Positions 16,357 to 24,362 of a stretch of 31,539 nucleotides of DNA are shown piece after piece. The number at the start of each line of letters is the position of its first letter. The first letter of the stretch is position 1. The notes beneath the pieces are model-generated. The model saw only the letters and a program-made list of their open reading frames with translations, was not told the DNA's origin and did not search any database. Made by a program: the position numbers and the translations under genes. This DNA is from a virus. The stretch is taken from positions 1-31,539 of IMG/VR virus record IMGVR_UViG_3300042465_005323. One strand, 5' to 3'.

Positions 16357-16924
16357 AGTAGTTGTTCTAACAGGTATCAAGGAAACTCTTGATGCCTTAA
16401 AACAATTTGATAAATCCGCTGTTCGCAAATTCAATAAAGTTATTAACACCGAACTCGCCAATGCCGAACGCGATGCTCACGGCATTGCGCGTGGCATTAG
16501 TAATGGCAAAACAGATACTCCAATGAGCGGTTGGCGGACTTATGACGCCGCCAACCCGCAAAGGAGTTCGCGTGGTGGCGCTGGCTGGCCTGCCTGGAAT
16601 ACTGGAACAGTTATTGCAGGGATTCGTAAAAGTAAGGCACAAGGCAAAGTCAGACGCGATTACACAACCAGTGCTGGTGCGTTGATAAATAAATCAGCCG
16701 CTGGTGCTATCTTTGAAATTGCTGGCAGAAAATCAGGCGGCTCGTCTGGTAGAAGCCAAGGCGCACAGTTTATGCGCACATTGTCAGCCAGATTCAAACC
16801 TGCTTCGCGTTTGATATGGCGGGTTGTTGATAAAGACCGCGCTAAAATTGAAGCAAATGTAAAACAAGCATTAGACGAAGCAAAAGCAGAATTGCAAAAA
16901 CATTTGAACAGAGAGCAGGCATAA
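16346..16924 (+). CDS. HK97 gp10-like tail completion/minor tail protein
   Basis: A 192-residue protein with an N-terminal helix-turn pattern common in HK97-gp10-like proteins (LTGIKETLDALKQFDKSAVRKFNKVINTEL), a central Gly/Ser-rich loop region (GWPAWNTGTVIAGIRKSK, AGRKSGGSSGRSQGAQF) and a C-terminal charged helix (VDKDRAKIEANVKQALDEAKAEL). Such proteins help join or complete the tail. Its place between tail chaperone and tape measure is atypical, since gp10-like genes usually precede the tube gene, so the assignment is moderate. It starts within the chaperone's shifted frame. Confidence 0.6.
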   Translation: MADEVVVLTGIKETLDALKQFDKSAVRKFNKVINTELANAERDAHGIARGISNGKTDTPMSGWRTYDAANPQRSSRGGAGWPAWNTGTVIAGIRKSKAQGKVRRDYTTSAGALINKSAAGAIFEIAGRKSGGSSGRSQGAQFMRTLSARFKPASRLIWRVVDKDRAKIEANVKQALDEAKAELQKHLNREQA

Positions 16925-16925
16925 G

Positions 16926-18554
16926 ATGGCGATTGGTGCAGTAGTAGCCCGAATCCTCACTCAATACTCTGACAAAGGTTCCAAGGCTGCCAATAAAGAC
17001 ATCAACAAACTTGGCAAACAATTTGATGCTTTTGCAAAGAAAAGCGCAAAGGCGTTTGGGATTGCAGCAGGCGCTGCCGCCGCTTTTGCTCTAAAAATTG
17101 GCAAGGATGCAGTGCAGGCTGCAATGGCAGACCAAAAAAGCCAAGCCCTTCTTGCTAACAGCCTAAAAAACACTACAGGCGCAACCAATGCTGCAATTGC
17201 ATCGGTTGAAAGTTACATTTCTAATCTGCAACTTCAAGTCGGTGTCACCGATGATGAATTAAGGCCAAGTTTGGCAAAATTAGCGGCAGTAACTGGCTCA
17301 GTCAGTGCTGCTCAAGGCTTACTTGGAACTGCCTTAGATGTATCAGCATTTGCGCAAGTTGATTTAAGCACGGCAACAAATGCAATTACAAAAGCCTTAC
17401 AAGGCAATTTCCGTGGTTTGCAAAATTTAGTTAAAGGCATTGACCTAACTACTCTAAAATCAAAAGATTTAGTTAAAATCTTCGAAGAAGTTGAAGCAAT
17501 AACAAAAGGCTCAGCCGCAACGCGAGCCAACACATTAGAGTTTCGTTTATCAATCTTGCGCATTCGCTTTGGAGAGATTCTTGAAGAAGTTGGCTATAAA
17601 CTATTGCCCGTTCTTGAAAAATTTGCTCAAACAATTCAAACAAAAGTTTTGCCACAATTAGAGGCATTTATTGCAACTAATGGCACAAGGTTAGTAGAAG
17701 CATTCACATCTGCTAGTGATGCTGCCGTCAAACTCATAGGATTATTCGTCACATTCGTAACATTTGTTTCAAACAATATGGGATTGATTGAAGCAATGGC
17801 TAAATTGATTGCAGGAATGTTTGTAGTTGGTCGCATCGCGGCTTTTGCAACTGTAATAGGCAAACTCACAGCCGCGTTTGTGGCACTGCGAACTGCCGCT
17901 GGTGGCGCCGCTATTGCAACGGCCTTTGCCACGGGCGGCGCTTCATTAGCCTCAACAGCAGCAGCCTTAGTTGCTGTCGGCGGCGTTGCCTTGGTTACTG
18001 GATTGAAAGTTGCGGGCAATAATGCAAGAAGCAAAAAAGCACAAACTGAAGCAGGACTTGCTGGCTACCAAGGGGCTCCTGGCGCTTCTGATATTGCTGG
18101 TCTAAAAGGCTTCAAGTCAGAGAATATAAAGACGCCAACAATTGATGCAAATATGCAATCAGTGATGGACGCTTTATTGAAATCTCAAAACAAACTTAAC
18201 AACGCAAAGACAAAAGAACTTACTATTGAGCAAAAGATTATTAACAAAATGCTTCAAAAGTATGGCTTAACTTTGATGACTGGCGAAATTGAAGCAGAAG
18301 CAACTGCTAAGGCAATTAAGAAAAACTTGAACCGTCAAGAACGTATTGCCAACTCACCAACTGTATCTCTAGCAGCGCAAGGCGATGGCTCTGCTAGTGG
18401 CAACTCAATCATCAATTCAGGCACGCCAAATATCTCAGTGAGTATAACCACGCCACACGGAACTGCCGATGATTATGTTGTGGACATTACCAATAAGCAA
18501 AATCAACTTGCTAAACGCGCAGGCGCAATAAACATTTTACATAGGACAAGATAG
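16926..18554 (+). CDS. Tape measure protein
   Basis: A 542-residue tape measure. The N-terminus (MAIGAVVARILTQYSDKGSKAANKDINKLGKQFDAFAKKSAKA) and the following LQVGVTDDELRPSLAKLAAVTGSVSAAQGLLGTALD segment are typical. A hydrophobic central region (about 270-365) with several membrane-like stretches, for example LIGLFVTFVTFVSNN and FATVIGKLTAAFVAL, would help DNA passage into the host. At roughly 0.15 nm per residue the tail would be near 80 nm, an estimate only. It begins two bases after the previous stop. Confidence 0.9.
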   Translation: MAIGAVVARILTQYSDKGSKAANKDINKLGKQFDAFAKKSAKAFGIAAGAAAAFALKIGKDAVQAAMADQKSQALLANSLKNTTGATNAAIASVESYISNLQLQVGVTDDELRPSLAKLAAVTGSVSAAQGLLGTALDVSAFAQVDLSTATNAITKALQGNFRGLQNLVKGIDLTTLKSKDLVKIFEEVEAITKGSAATRANTLEFRLSILRIRFGEILEEVGYKLLPVLEKFAQTIQTKVLPQLEAFIATNGTRLVEAFTSASDAAVKLIGLFVTFVTFVSNNMGLIEAMAKLIAGMFVVGRIAAFATVIGKLTAAFVALRTAAGGAAIATAFATGGASLASTAAALVAVGGVALVTGLKVAGNNARSKKAQTEAGLAGYQGAPGASDIAGLKGFKSENIKTPTIDANMQSVMDALLKSQNKLNNAKTKELTIEQKIINKMLQKYGLTLMTGEIEAEATAKAIKKNLNRQERIANSPTVSLAAQGDGSASGNSIINSGTPNISVSITTPHGTADDYVVDITNKQNQLAKRAGAINILHRTR

Positions 18555-19669
18555 TGGCAAAATACGATGGGGTGACTGCACCTTCAATTGCAGTTCAATT
18601 TTATATCAGTTCCACTTGGACATCAGTTACTGCAACAGATGTTCTTGAAACTAACATTCGCCGTGGATTGAAACAATACGATGTTCTAAATCAATCAGGC
18701 ATTGCAAGCATTGTGTTCAATAATTATTCAGGCAATTATGACCCAGACAACACATCAGGTACCTACTCGCCAAACCTAAAGGCTGGCTTGCAGATGCGCA
18801 TACAGGCAACTTGGTCTGCTACTGCCTACACTCTTTATCAAGGCTATTTAGAATCTAGCATTGTCAACCAAGGTCATTATCCAACTGTAACGATGACCTT
18901 TCACGATGGTCTTGCCTTCATTGCCGAAGTTGAAGCCCCTGTCTTGGCTGCGTTAGATTTCGAAGAGACAGCCGCAACCCGCGTAGGGCGAATGCTTGAT
19001 TATGCTGGTTGGCCAAGTGGCGGTTCTCGCTCACTGACAGGCACTGTCACGATGCAAAAGACTATTCAAAGTAAATCTTGTCTCACTATGATTAACCAGG
19101 CTGTGAATGCCATTGCGGGTCGTTTTTATATCTCTCGCAGCGGCGTCGCCACGCTGGTGCCATTATCTGACAAATTCTCCCGTCCTACTCAATTACTTTT
19201 CTCAGACCAAGGCGATGCCAACTCAGTTCTTTATCAAGGATTGGTTGTTGACCCAGGCGCTTATTATGTTGTAAATCAAGCAATTGTGGACCGTGGTGCT
19301 AGTGCAAAAGTCACATCAACTTACAATCCAAGCAAAACTTCTTTTGGCTTGGTTTCCAAAGTATTTGATGCACCTATCTTGAGCGAAACTAGCGGCACTA
19401 ATTTAGCCCTGTATCAATCACGCCAGCAAGCAACGCCTACAACATATGCCAAGCAAGTTGATTTTAGCGCTTTGAATCTTGACACTTTGTATCCTGATTT
19501 TCTAGCCTGCGAGATTGGCGACCAGGTAAGTGTTAAGCGCCTAACTGTTGATGCACGAAGCCTCTCATATAACCTTGTTATTGAAGGAATGAATCACAAA
19601 ATTACCAATGATGACTGGAAGGTTTCATTTCATACATCGCCCATCAATCCTTACTCAATAACAATTTAG
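18554..19669 (+). CDS. Distal tail / minor tail protein
   Basis: This 371-residue beta-rich protein follows the tape measure, where distal tail and baseplate hub proteins lie. It includes TNIRRGLKQYDVLNQSGIASIVFNN (about 30-54), a DNTSGTYSPNLKAGLQMRIQA segment describing a reference frame-like domain, and a galectin-like C-terminal part (QVSVKRLTVDARSLSYNLVIEG, KVSFHTSP). The start is a GTG in a TAGTG overlap with the tape measure stop. It resembles actinophage minor tail proteins that build the tail tip. Exact identity, Dit or hub, is uncertain. Confidence 0.72.
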   Translation: MAKYDGVTAPSIAVQFYISSTWTSVTATDVLETNIRRGLKQYDVLNQSGIASIVFNNYSGNYDPDNTSGTYSPNLKAGLQMRIQATWSATAYTLYQGYLESSIVNQGHYPTVTMTFHDGLAFIAEVEAPVLAALDFEETAATRVGRMLDYAGWPSGGSRSLTGTVTMQKTIQSKSCLTMINQAVNAIAGRFYISRSGVATLVPLSDKFSRPTQLLFSDQGDANSVLYQGLVVDPGAYYVVNQAIVDRGASAKVTSTYNPSKTSFGLVSKVFDAPILSETSGTNLALYQSRQQATPTTYAKQVDFSALNLDTLYPDFLACEIGDQVSVKRLTVDARSLSYNLVIEGMNHKITNDDWKVSFHTSPINPYSITI

Positions 19670-19678
19670 GGGTAGGCA

Positions 19679-21115
19679 ATGCCATTATGTCCACAGATTA
19701 CTAACACGCCAGTTACTGTCACACAGACTGGCGATTTTGTTGTGACATCTGTTGTGCCTCTAGTTCCAGATACTCCCGATGGTCTTGCCAATACTATTGA
19801 TGAGATTGTTTTGAATTCTGGCGCTATTGTTTATTATCAGAATGATGCACCAACTGACCCACCAAATGACCTAAAAGAAGGCGACATTTGGTTTGATACT
19901 AATGATGGTAATAAACAGTATTACTACAGTGGTACCGCTTGGGTCAGCGTGCAAGACACCGCCATCGCCGCTGCAGCATCAGCAGCAACGGCAGCACAAA
20001 CTACTGCTGATGGCAAGAACAAAGTTTATAGACAAACCACTATGCCAACCGCTGGACCCTTTGCTGAAGGCGACCTTTGGTTTGACACAGATGATGACAA
20101 CAAGTTCTATCGCTACACAGGCGGCGCTTTTTCTTCTTTTACTTTAGGAGACAATGCACTTGCTTCTTTGTCGGCCAATAAAATTACTGCTGGAACAATT
20201 GACGCTTCAGTTATCACAGTTTCCAATCTAAATGCTGGCAACATTTCTACTGGCACACTTAATGCTGACCGAATTGCGGCAGCATCAATTACTGGAAGCA
20301 AAATTGTTGCTGGCACAATTACCGCAAGCAACATTGCAACTAATACAATTACTGCCACCCAAATCGCGGCTGGAACGATTACTGCCACTCAAATTGCCGC
20401 TAACACAATTACTGCTTCTCAAATAGCCGCTAACACAATTACTGCAAGCCAAATCGCGGCTGGAACGATTACTGCAAGCCAAATTGCTGCCACTACTATT
20501 ACTGCTACACAAATTAACTCGCTTAACACTTTGGTCATTGGTGGTTGGACTATTTCATCAACCAAACTTGAAATTGCCTCAATTGGAAACTATATTGATT
20601 CTAATGGCAAAGCCGTATTTTCTACGCTTGAAACAAATACTGGAAACACTACCAAATTTAGTGGACCTTTGTCTGTTATAGATAGCATCACTGCAAGCAA
20701 CGATGTAACCGCAAACCGCGACTTATTTACGCCAAATCACACAACCGTCAGCGACGCCGCCAATGGCCGTGTAACTGTCACCCTTGGCCGTGTTACCCGA
20801 AGCACCGCTTCAAGCCAGCGATATAAAGAGAACATTACTGCTTTGCGCGATATTGATGAGTTAGACCCAAAGAGATTATTAGACCTGCCAGTTCGAGCCT
20901 TTACTTACCGAGAAGATTATCTTTCAGAATCAGATTCTCGCTTTGGCACCCTTATCCCTGGCTTTATTGCAGAAGAGGTAGATGCTGTTTATCCTATTGC
21001 TGCTGATTATGAAGATGGCGATGTTGAATCGTGGAACGATAGAATGATAGTGCCAGCGATGTTGGCATTGATTCAAGACCTTTACAAACAAGTTCAAACA
21101 CTCAAGGGGGAATAA
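19679..21115 (+). CDS. Tail fibre with S74 intramolecular chaperone
   Basis: This 478-residue protein ends in a peptidase S74/intramolecular chaperone domain (about 378-478): SQRYKENITALRD, FGTLIPGFIAEEVDAVYP and the terminal helix VPAMLALIQDLYKQVQTL. Such domains trimerise fibres and then cut themselves off. Upstream are two copies of a GD(I/L)WFDT(N/D)D-NK-(Y/F) module (about 68-90 and 131-153), probably carbohydrate-binding-like, and eight decapeptide repeats (203-282) that likely form a beta-helical or coiled stalk. The start follows TAGGGGTAGGCA. Together with the 2528-5257 fibre it gives the phage two fibre systems far apart in the genome. Confidence 0.87.
   Translation: MPLCPQITNTPVTVTQTGDFVVTSVVPLVPDTPDGLANTIDEIVLNSGAIVYYQNDAPTDPPNDLKEGDIWFDTNDGNKQYYYSGTAWVSVQDTAIAAAASAATAAQTTADGKNKVYRQTTMPTAGPFAEGDLWFDTDDDNKFYRYTGGAFSSFTLGDNALASLSANKITAGTIDASVITVSNLNAGNISTGTLNADRIAAASITGSKIVAGTITASNIATNTITATQIAAGTITATQIAANTITASQIAANTITASQIAAGTITASQIAATTITATQINSLNTLVIGGWTISSTKLEIASIGNYIDSNGKAVFSTLETNTGNTTKFSGPLSVIDSITASNDVTANRDLFTPNHTTVSDAANGRVTVTLGRVTRSTASSQRYKENITALRDIDELDPKRLLDLPVRAFTYREDYLSESDSRFGTLIPGFIAEEVDAVYPIAADYEDGDVESWNDRMIVPAMLALIQDLYKQVQTLKGE
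20285..20524 (+). repeat. Eight tandem 30-base repeats (TITASQIAA(G/N))
   Basis: The segment encodes eight decapeptides of the form T-I-T-A-(S/T)-(Q/N/K)-I-A-A-(G/N), with the DNA unit about 30 bases long. Sequences such as AATCGCGGCTGGAACGATTA recur exactly. They form the stalk of the S74 fibre and may change in number by recombination. Confidence 0.9.
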
Positions 21116-21268
21116 ATGGATGAACAACTAGATGTCAATGAGATATTGGCAGCGATGCGTCAGCAAATAGGGGTAATGGCTCAAGAAAATGCAATCTTGG
21201 CAGCCAAGATAAAGAAGTTGGAAAATGAACTCAGCAAACCTAATCTTTCCGATATACCGAACAATTGA
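21116..21268 (+). CDS. Small coiled-coil protein (50 aa)
   Basis: This 50-residue ORF starts one base after the fibre stop, with AAGGGGGAATAA as ribosome binding site. It encodes a mostly helical protein: MDEQLDVNEILAAMRQQ followed by heptad-like MAQENAILAAKIKKLENELS. Short coiled-coil proteins at this place, between tail fibre and holin, are common in actinophages; function is unknown, possibly fibre assembly or lysis control. Good start context and packing support it as a real gene. Confidence 0.72.
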   Translation: MDEQLDVNEILAAMRQQIGVMAQENAILAAKIKKLENELSKPNLSDIPNN

Positions 21269-21277
21269 CGACCATAT

Positions 21278-21300
21278 AGACCTGTTTGAAATGCAGGTCT
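21278..21300 (+). other. Hairpin before the lysis cassette
   Basis: AGACCTG (21278-21284) and CAGGTCT (21294-21300) form a perfect 7-bp stem with a nine-base loop, ending a few bases before the AAGGAG site of the membrane protein gene at 21322. No T-run follows. It could delay or tune expression of lysis genes. Confidence 0.4.
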
Positions 21301-21321
21301 TGCTGAAGGAGAAAAGCACCG

Positions 21322-21534
21322 ATGACACCAGCAGACATCGCAACCATCGCAGTTGCCGTTAGCACCCTTGTTGGCTCATTTGCCATTGGTGTTAAATGGT
21401 TAGTTCAACATTACCTAGCAGAACTAAAACCAAACTCTGGCACCAGCCTAAAAGACCAAGTTAATCGCCTAGAAGAGCGCGTTGATGAGATTTATGTTTT
21501 ATTGTTAACAAAACAAAAGCGCAGCCGCAAGTGA
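21322..21534 (+). CDS. Small membrane protein with coiled-coil tail, holin candidate
   Basis: A 70-residue protein with a single N-terminal membrane span (about 6-30: IATIAVAVSTLVGSFAIGVKWLV) and a charged helical tail (SLKDQVNRLEERVDEIYVLLLTKQKRSRK) that would face the cytoplasm. Its place directly upstream of the endolysin, overlapping it by four bases (GTGA), makes it a holin or antiholin candidate; a second candidate lies at 22046. Ribosome binding site GAAGGAGAA. Holin families are too diverse to assign by sequence alone. Confidence 0.68.
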   Translation: MTPADIATIAVAVSTLVGSFAIGVKWLVQHYLAELKPNSGTSLKDQVNRLEERVDEIYVLLLTKQKRSRK

Positions 21535-22043
21535 ATCAACGCGACAGATTTATTCAAGTAGCCTGGGCCGAAGTTGGTTATATTGAAGGACCCAAAGACA
21601 ATGAGACAAAATTTGGCAAAGCAATGGGCGCTAACTATCTGCCTTGGTGTGGCAGTTTCATTATGTGGTGCGCCAAGAAGGTCGGCCTAGTTATCCCCAA
21701 TGTCATCTTGACATCGGCAGGGGCGCAGTCATTCCAATCGCGCAAGCAATGGCAGGACGCCGCCACCGCCACGCCAGAGCCAGGCGACCTTGCCTTCTTT
21801 GACTTCCCAGGTGATGGCGTTGAGCGTATCTCCCACATCGGCATCGTCATCGGCGTAGAGGCTCGCAAGGGCATCGTCCATACAATTGAAGGCAATACTT
21901 CAGGAGATTTGAAAGGCGACCAGCGAAATGGCGGTATGGTTGTCTTTAAGACCCGCACCTATAAAAAAACCCGTCGTTTCAAAGTGAAGCGTCAGGAGCC
22001 AGTCTCAATCGTGGGATTTGGCAGACCTAAGTTCAAGGAGTAA
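21531..22043 (+). CDS. CHAP-domain endolysin
   Basis: A 170-residue cell-wall hydrolase consisting of a CHAP amidase/endopeptidase domain and a short basic tail. The catalytic Cys40 is in YLPWCGSFIMWCAKK, the His102 in ERISHIGIVIG, and HTIEGNTSGD supplies the third polar residue region. GDLAFFDFPGDG is a typical CHAP strand. The last 35 residues are very basic (KTRTYKKTRRFKVKR), perhaps wall- or membrane-binding in place of a separate binding domain. It starts at a GTG within the overlap with the membrane protein. No signal peptide is seen, so a holin is needed. Confidence 0.88.
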   Translation: MNQRDRFIQVAWAEVGYIEGPKDNETKFGKAMGANYLPWCGSFIMWCAKKVGLVIPNVILTSAGAQSFQSRKQWQDAATATPEPGDLAFFDFPGDGVERISHIGIVIGVEARKGIVHTIEGNTSGDLKGDQRNGGMVVFKTRTYKKTRRFKVKRQEPVSIVGFGRPKFKE

Positions 22044-22045
22044 GA

Positions 22046-22270
22046 ATGGAAAAGTTGAAAACATTTATTCATAACAATCCTGCTCGCATTGCAGCCTTTA
22101 TCTCATCGGCAGTTGCTCTGCTAGTTTCAGCCATCTCACCAGAGATGCCAACCGAGGCAGCAGTTGCATTTGTTTTATCTGCTCTTGGTCTTGGTGAGTA
22201 TGCTCAACGTGTTGAGGATAAGAAAACTGAAGAAGCGCTTTACACCGAACTTGAGGACCTAGAGGACTAA
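22046..22270 (+). CDS. Small membrane protein, holin candidate
   Basis: A 74-residue protein with a charged N-terminus (MEKLKTFIHNNPARI), one or two hydrophobic segments (AAFISSAVALLVSAI, and AAVAFVLSALGLGEYAQ) and an acidic tail (EDKKTEEALYTELEDLED). This two-span layout following the endolysin is a common actinophage holin arrangement. Ribosome binding site AAGGAGTAAGA. It overlaps the following glycosyltransferase gene as TAATG, so expression of that enzyme is tied to the lysis genes. Confidence 0.7.
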   Translation: MEKLKTFIHNNPARIAAFISSAVALLVSAISPEMPTEAAVAFVLSALGLGEYAQRVEDKKTEEALYTELEDLED

Positions 22271-22863
22271 TGCACATCAATAACTACTTTGACCGCATCG
22301 TAGTTATTAACTTAGACCGTCGAATAGACCGTTTAAGACAATTTGAAAGTCAAGTAAATGACCTGGGTATTGATTTCGTTAGATATAGCGCAATTGATGC
22401 CCAGGTTTTAGGCATTGACGGGGCGAAAGCGTGTTCGCGTAGCCATCACAATGCCTTGGTCGATGCCAAGGCTGACGGCGTTAAGCGTTTATTTATTTTT
22501 GAAGATGATGCTGAATTCAAACCTAATTTTAATCAAGCCTTTGAACGCATAACCCAAGTCTTGCCTGATGACTGGCAGATGCTTTATCTAGGCTCTTGGC
22601 CTTACTCCATCATTGATGTTGGCATTGAAGAGTTGCGACTGACTCACGGAAACATTACAACTCACGCTTACGGCGCTAAGGCTGAAATCTTTGATGACTT
22701 GATTGCTTGCAGTCTTAATGAAGAACATCCAATTGATGTGATGTATGGCCTAATGCACCCAAATATCAAGACCTATATGGCTTATCCATCAATTGTGACT
22801 CAAACTATTGGTATCTCAGACATCCGCAAAACTTTGATGAATTACCAAGATTTTATTATTTGA
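22270..22863 (+). CDS. Glycosyltransferase family 25-like
   Basis: This 197-residue protein fits the GT25 family (LPS/collagen-type galactosyltransferases). The signatures are FDRIVVINLDRRIDRL at the N-terminus, ACSRSHHNALVDAKADG (about 54-70) and the acidic metal motif IFEDDAEF with EDD at 78-80, followed by WQMLYLGSWPYS and a THAYGAKAEIFDDL segment. It would transfer a hexose from a nucleotide sugar; the acceptor is unknown. It starts in the TAATG overlap with the holin candidate, and converges with a minus-strand glycosyltransferase whose stop overlaps its own by eight bases. Confidence 0.85.
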   Translation: MHINNYFDRIVVINLDRRIDRLRQFESQVNDLGIDFVRYSAIDAQVLGIDGAKACSRSHHNALVDAKADGVKRLFIFEDDAEFKPNFNQAFERITQVLPDDWQMLYLGSWPYSIIDVGIEELRLTHGNITTHAYGAKAEIFDDLIACSLNEEHPIDVMYGLMHPNIKTYMAYPSIVTQTIGISDIRKTLMNYQDFII

Positions 22864-23545
22864 ACATTTGATTCCAGTAGGCAATTGCGCTACCGACGGG
22901 GAAGTTTTCGCGGTCAAAGCCGTAAAACTTTAATAGATAATTAGATAAAGAAATAGCGTGGGAGTCTTTGCACTTGCTTAAAACTTCTTCGGTCATTCCT
23001 GCATCATAAGGCGCAGAGTACTCAGTCCAATGCAAAGGATTGAAAGTTTTTTGCGGTAGAACGTATGCTCCAAGACCTAACTCTGCAATCATCCTAGTGA
23101 GCAAAACTGGCCCAAGATTGTCATACGCTTTGTTCTCTTCATAGATTGCTTCTTGCTTTAGAAATTGAGCAAGGCTTGAATTGGCTGGATAGGCTAGAAC
23201 ATTATTTGTGACCTTATATGGCTCTTGAAAACTCAAGATATAATCGCCAAAGTTCCAGTCAGGCTTGAGACATATCGTATCGGCATCTGCCCAAATAAAA
23301 TCTTCTTTGGCAAGTAAGCGATAACGAAAGATGTCGCTGAAAGCGGCATAACTATCGTGACTTAAAAAAAGTTTATCTTCGGCAATGAATTCCCCTGCAT
23401 CCCTAAAGGTGACACCATCAGGTGCCTCAATCGTGCCATAGGTGAAAATTGTCACGCTGTGGCCGTGGTTGAGAAATGAGCGTATAGACAGGCGCTGGAT
23501 GCCAGTCATAGGATTGCCGAACCAGAGCATTGCAATGTTTGCCAT
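22856..23545 (-). CDS. Glycosyltransferase with DAD motif (GT32/capsular type)
   Basis: A 229-residue enzyme read on the minus strand. FAMILY features: N-terminal IAMLWFGNPMTGIQRLSIRSF, HGHSVTIFTYG, SDIFRYRLL, and the donor/metal site FIWADADTICLKP with DAD at 87-89, then LGPVLLTRMI. This matches GT32/Gb3-synthase-like and capsule synthesis sugar transferases. It has a weak ribosome binding site; a TAATCT element (23554-23559) only nine bases upstream could be a -10 giving an almost leaderless mRNA, common in actinobacteria. It is the only minus-strand gene in the left 24 kb, suggesting separate acquisition and its own promoter. Confidence 0.8.
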   Translation of the reverse strand: MANIAMLWFGNPMTGIQRLSIRSFLNHGHSVTIFTYGTIEAPDGVTFRDAGEFIAEDKLFLSHDSYAAFSDIFRYRLLAKEDFIWADADTICLKPDWNFGDYILSFQEPYKVTNNVLAYPANSSLAQFLKQEAIYEENKAYDNLGPVLLTRMIAELGLGAYVLPQKTFNPLHWTEYSAPYDAGMTEEVLSKCKDSHAISLSNYLLKFYGFDRENFPVGSAIAYWNQMFK

Positions 23546-23601
23546 AGGCTTCAGATTAGTCTAAAGGTGTGCTAACTTTCGCAACCTATCAAGGGGGGAA
23601 T

Positions 23602-23892
23602 ATGAAGCGCAAAGAAATCTTAGCAGCAGCCGAAGGGCTGATGTATGGTGACCGTCAAGAAGATTATGGCGCACCTTATGAGAACCATAGAAGAATTGCA
23701 GTCTTGTGGTCTGCATACCTTGGGACAGAAGTATCGCCAATGCAGGTTGCAATATGTATGGCGCTGGTGAAGATTGCCAGACTGCAACAAAACTTTGAAT
23801 ACTCAAAAGATGACACTTTCGTGGATTTGGCAGCATATGCAAGTATTGCCGCCGAACTTGCCGAGATAAAACGCAATCAAGATAAACAATAG
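23602..23892 (+). CDS. DUF6378-like protein
   Basis: A 96-residue helical protein resembling the phage DUF6378 family: ILAAAEGLMYGDRQEDYGAPYENHRRIAVLWSAYLG, then SPMQVAICMALVKIARL and DDTFVDLAAYASIAAEL. The acidic/His-rich helices recall all-alpha NTP pyrophosphohydrolases, but no function is established. The start at 23602 is preferred over an in-frame TTG/ATG-less extension because GGGGGG stands directly before it. It is divergent from the minus-strand glycosyltransferase, shares the 56-base promoter gap, and is followed by a strong terminator. Confidence 0.72.
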   Translation: MKRKEILAAAEGLMYGDRQEDYGAPYENHRRIAVLWSAYLGTEVSPMQVAICMALVKIARLQQNFEYSKDDTFVDLAAYASIAAELAEIKRNQDKQ

Positions 23893-23912
23893 TTTTTACC
23901 CCTAGCGATAGG

Positions 23913-23955
23913 AAAAACCCCTACACAGACACCTTTCCTGTGTAGGGGATTTTTC
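23913..23955. terminator. Strong bidirectional intrinsic terminator
   Basis: CCCCTACACAG (23918-23928) and CTGTGTAGGGG (23938-23948) form a perfect 11-bp GC-rich stem with a nine-base loop. An A-run precedes (AAAAA, 23913-23917) and ATTTTTC follows, so it works on both strands. It ends the plus-strand transcript of the DUF6378-like gene and the minus-strand small-protein operon, which converge here. Confidence 0.93.
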
Positions 23956-23963
23956 TTTTATTG

Positions 23964-24092
23964 CTAAGGTTTTACATAGTCTCGCAGCGCGTTAGTAATT
24001 ACTTCACTGACAGTTTTATCTTCTCCCTTGGCTTTGGCTTTTACCTTCTGCCAGAGCGAATCGCTGACGCGGACGGAACGAATCTTCTTCAT
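23964..24092 (-). CDS. Ribbon-helix-helix DNA-binding protein (42 aa)
   Basis: This 42-residue protein is a minimal ribbon-helix-helix repressor-type protein: an N-terminal basic strand KKIRSVRVSDSLW, helix QKVKAKAKGEDK and a second helix TVSEVITNALRDYVK. RHH dimers bind DNA through the paired N-terminal strands. It is the last gene of the minus-strand operon; its ATG overlaps the preceding stop (ATGA) and AAGGAAAAGAA precedes it. It could act on the operon's own control region at 25620-25745, but that is inference. The terminator begins 16 bases beyond its stop. Confidence 0.8.
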   Translation of the reverse strand: MKKIRSVRVSDSLWQKVKAKAKGEDKTVSEVITNALRDYVKP

Positions 24093-24181
24093 TTCTTTTC
24101 CTTTCGGTTACAGTTGCACGGGATGTGAAAACCTTGCTGCCAGTCAATCTGATGGCATTTAGGGCATCTTCTAATTTCCAT
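24089..24181 (-). CDS. Zinc-ribbon microprotein (30 aa)
   Basis: A 30-residue ORF that begins MEIRRCPKCHQIDW and ends IPCNCNRKEKK. The CPKC and CNC pairs form a four-cysteine knuckle typical of a tiny zinc ribbon. It overlaps the 3' end of the upstream gene by 11 bases and the downstream RHH gene by four (ATGA), so it is well embedded in the coupled operon. Zinc binding is inferred from cysteine spacing. A longer in-frame start at 24274 lies within the upstream gene and is not needed. Confidence 0.65.
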   Translation of the reverse strand: MEIRRCPKCHQIDWQQGFHIPCNCNRKEKK

Positions 24182-24362
24182 TGCTGGACCCTTGGCGAAC
24201 CTGGGCAAAAGCATCGGCGCAGATTTGCAAGAATTCAATTGATACATTGCAAGTCGCTTCCATAATGTCGGCATCGCCTGACTCGGTTGCTTCTGTAAGT
24301 TTTTTAGCAGTGTGTTCCATCGCTGTTGTCAGTTCGATAAATAGATTCTTCATTGCGCTCAT
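24171..24362 (-). CDS. Small helical protein (63 aa)
   Basis: A 63-residue acidic helical protein: MSAMKNLFIELTTAMEHTAKKLTEATESGDADIMEATCNVSI, with EFLQICADAFAQVRQG to finish. No family is recognised. Start ATG at 24362 overlaps the upstream stop (ATGA); an internal ATG at 24353 is the alternative. Its first 12 bases, ATGAGCGCAATG, are identical to the start of the gene upstream in the operon, a repeated junction sequence. Confidence 0.68.
   Translation of the reverse strand: MSAMKNLFIELTTAMEHTAKKLTEATESGDADIMEATCNVSIEFLQICADAFAQVRQGSSNGN

Noticed and set aside
21225-21362. A 45-codon forward frame (begins MNSANLIFPIYRTIDD) bridging the small coiled-coil gene and the holin candidate
   Set aside because: No ribosome binding site, deep overlap with both neighbours, and the end is an out-of-frame reading of the membrane protein gene.
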